From NCBI RefSeq assembly GCF_030812785.1, contig NZ_JAUSTJ010000001.1, forward strand, positions 1,054,001 to 1,118,000: DNA of 64,000 nucleotides. Direction: 5' to 3'. Positions 63,441-64,000 of the stretch are shown in pieces. This DNA comes from Sphingomonas kyeonggiensis (GTDB lineage Bacteria > Pseudomonadota > Alphaproteobacteria > Sphingomonadales > Sphingomonadaceae). Each line of letters starts with the position of its first letter. The first letter of the stretch is position 1. Position numbers and translations under genes: made by a program. A model generated the notes under the pieces. That model saw nothing but the letters and a program-made list of their open reading frames with translations, did no database searches and was not told the origin of the DNA.

Positions 63441-64000
63441 AGCTGCGTCCTGAGCGTCCACAGCTCGGGGAAGGCGCGCTTCGACAGGGTCGAGGCGAGA
63501 TAGGGCACGCCCGGCGTGCCACCGGTGCCGGGCTTCATCCCGATCACCCGGCTGACGGTGAGGACATGCTTGTGCCGCCAGGTTGCCAGCGCATCGTCGA
63601 TGTCGACCAGCTTCTCGGCGAGCTGGTACAGCTCCCAATAGCGATCGGTGTCGCGATAGACCTGCGCCCAGGCGTCCTCGACCGCCTGGCTCGGCGCATA
63701 GGGCTGGGCCCAGTCACGGTTCAGCATTTCGGGGGGCAGGTCGAAGCCGGCGCGGGCGAGCGCGGCATTGGCTTCGTCCCACAGGCTGGGGATCGCCGAG
63801 AATTCGGTGGTGAGCGGCCCCGGCACGCCGCCGCCGCGCACGCCCAGCAGCGTCTCCACCGCGCGGAACTGGTCCGACTGGAAGCCCGAGCTGGAACCGA
63901 GCACGTCGCGGAAGCGGGTATAGTCGCTCGGCGTCATCGTGGTCAGCACTTCCCAGCTCAGCGTCATCACCGCCTGGATGCGGCTGACCCGGGCCAGCGA
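63437..64000 (-). CDS. kynA: tryptophan 2,3-dioxygenase, partial (N-terminus beyond right edge)
   Basis: 188 visible C-terminal residues, open to the right edge. Heme dioxygenase that opens the indole ring of tryptophan to N-formylkynurenine. MTPSDYTRFRDVLGSSSGFQSDQFR is the substrate-binding stretch (Arg/Ser), and WRHKHVLTVSRVIGMKPGTGGTPGVPYL carries the proximal heme His and the GTGGxxG loop. An internal Met at 63970 is not the start, because conserved sequence continues upstream. Its TGA is shared with the next gene's GTG. Confidence 0.95.
   Translation of the reverse strand, partial: SLARVSRIQAVMTLSWEVLTTMTPSDYTRFRDVLGSSSGFQSDQFRAVETLLGVRGGGVPGPLTTEFSAIPSLWDEANAALARAGFDLPPEMLNRDWAQPYAPSQAVEDAWAQVYRDTDRYWELYQLAEKLVDIDDALATWRHKHVLTVSRVIGMKPGTGGTPGVPYLASTLSKRAFPELWTLRTQL

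Overview
The window is a high-GC, gene-dense chromosomal segment that reads as an alphaproteobacterium of the Sphingomonadaceae (Sphingomonas-like). The evidence is the gene content (UrcA-family protein, Coq4, TonB-type protein, HflKC-DegP, a kynurenine pathway operon), one perfect EcfG-type stress promoter, and many short inverted-repeat elements of the kind common in sphingomonad genomes. I see no rRNA, tRNA, CRISPR array, transposase or prophage. Both edges cut genes: an ExbD/TolR-like C-terminus on the left and tryptophan 2,3-dioxygenase on the right.

Layout. 0-7.4 kb: ExbD end, MliC-like lipoprotein, thioesterase, PEP carboxylase, L,D-transpeptidase, MpaB-type oxygenase, RlpA-like lipoprotein and a DUF4198 protein under a Fur-like palindrome. 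7.5-13.7 kb: an accessory-looking block of alternating orientation holding a class III nucleotide cyclase/AAA/TPR protein, two small unknown proteins, a Crp/Fnr regulator with an intact PRSA cyclic-nucleotide motif, a perfect Crp-type operator and a large secreted protein of unknown family. This is the best candidate here for an undescribed system. 13.8-22.1 kb: gyrB, recF and dnaN, co-oriented but separated by a TonB-type gene, a periplasmic protein, coq4, and an XRE regulator with a membrane partner; coq4 and xre share repeated TGACAAGA operators.

22.2-33.4 kb: outer-membrane barrel protein, histidine phosphatase with an IalB-like partner, DUF4168 protein, divergent LysR/epimerase pair, rlmN with a GNAT gene, then a TauE exporter, cytochrome b and Tat-exported molybdoenzyme (a probable sulfur redox unit), CFA-type methyltransferase and two small-function genes. 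33.5-41.2 kb: argG, three polytopic membrane proteins (two clearly tandem paralogues) and a FemAB-like protein. 41.2-48.8 kb: an overlapping sseA-metC-mscS operon, queF, and a glycosyltransferase/toroid fusion followed by a GH130 protein.

48.9-64 kb: OPT transporter with a possible upstream ORF, ArsR-SRPBCC pair with a palindromic operator, AI-2E-type transporter, HerA-like ATPase, the hflK-hflC-degP quality-control operon divergent from mrp, a CoA-binding protein, a winged-helix/TPR regulator divergent from urcA with 11-bp phased TCATC repeats between them, and a kynurenine pathway pair (kynA with a non-canonical kynureninase-like PLP enzyme). Start sites were chosen from ribosome-binding sites and signal peptides where visible. 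All functional calls rest on motif recognition by eye, with no database search.
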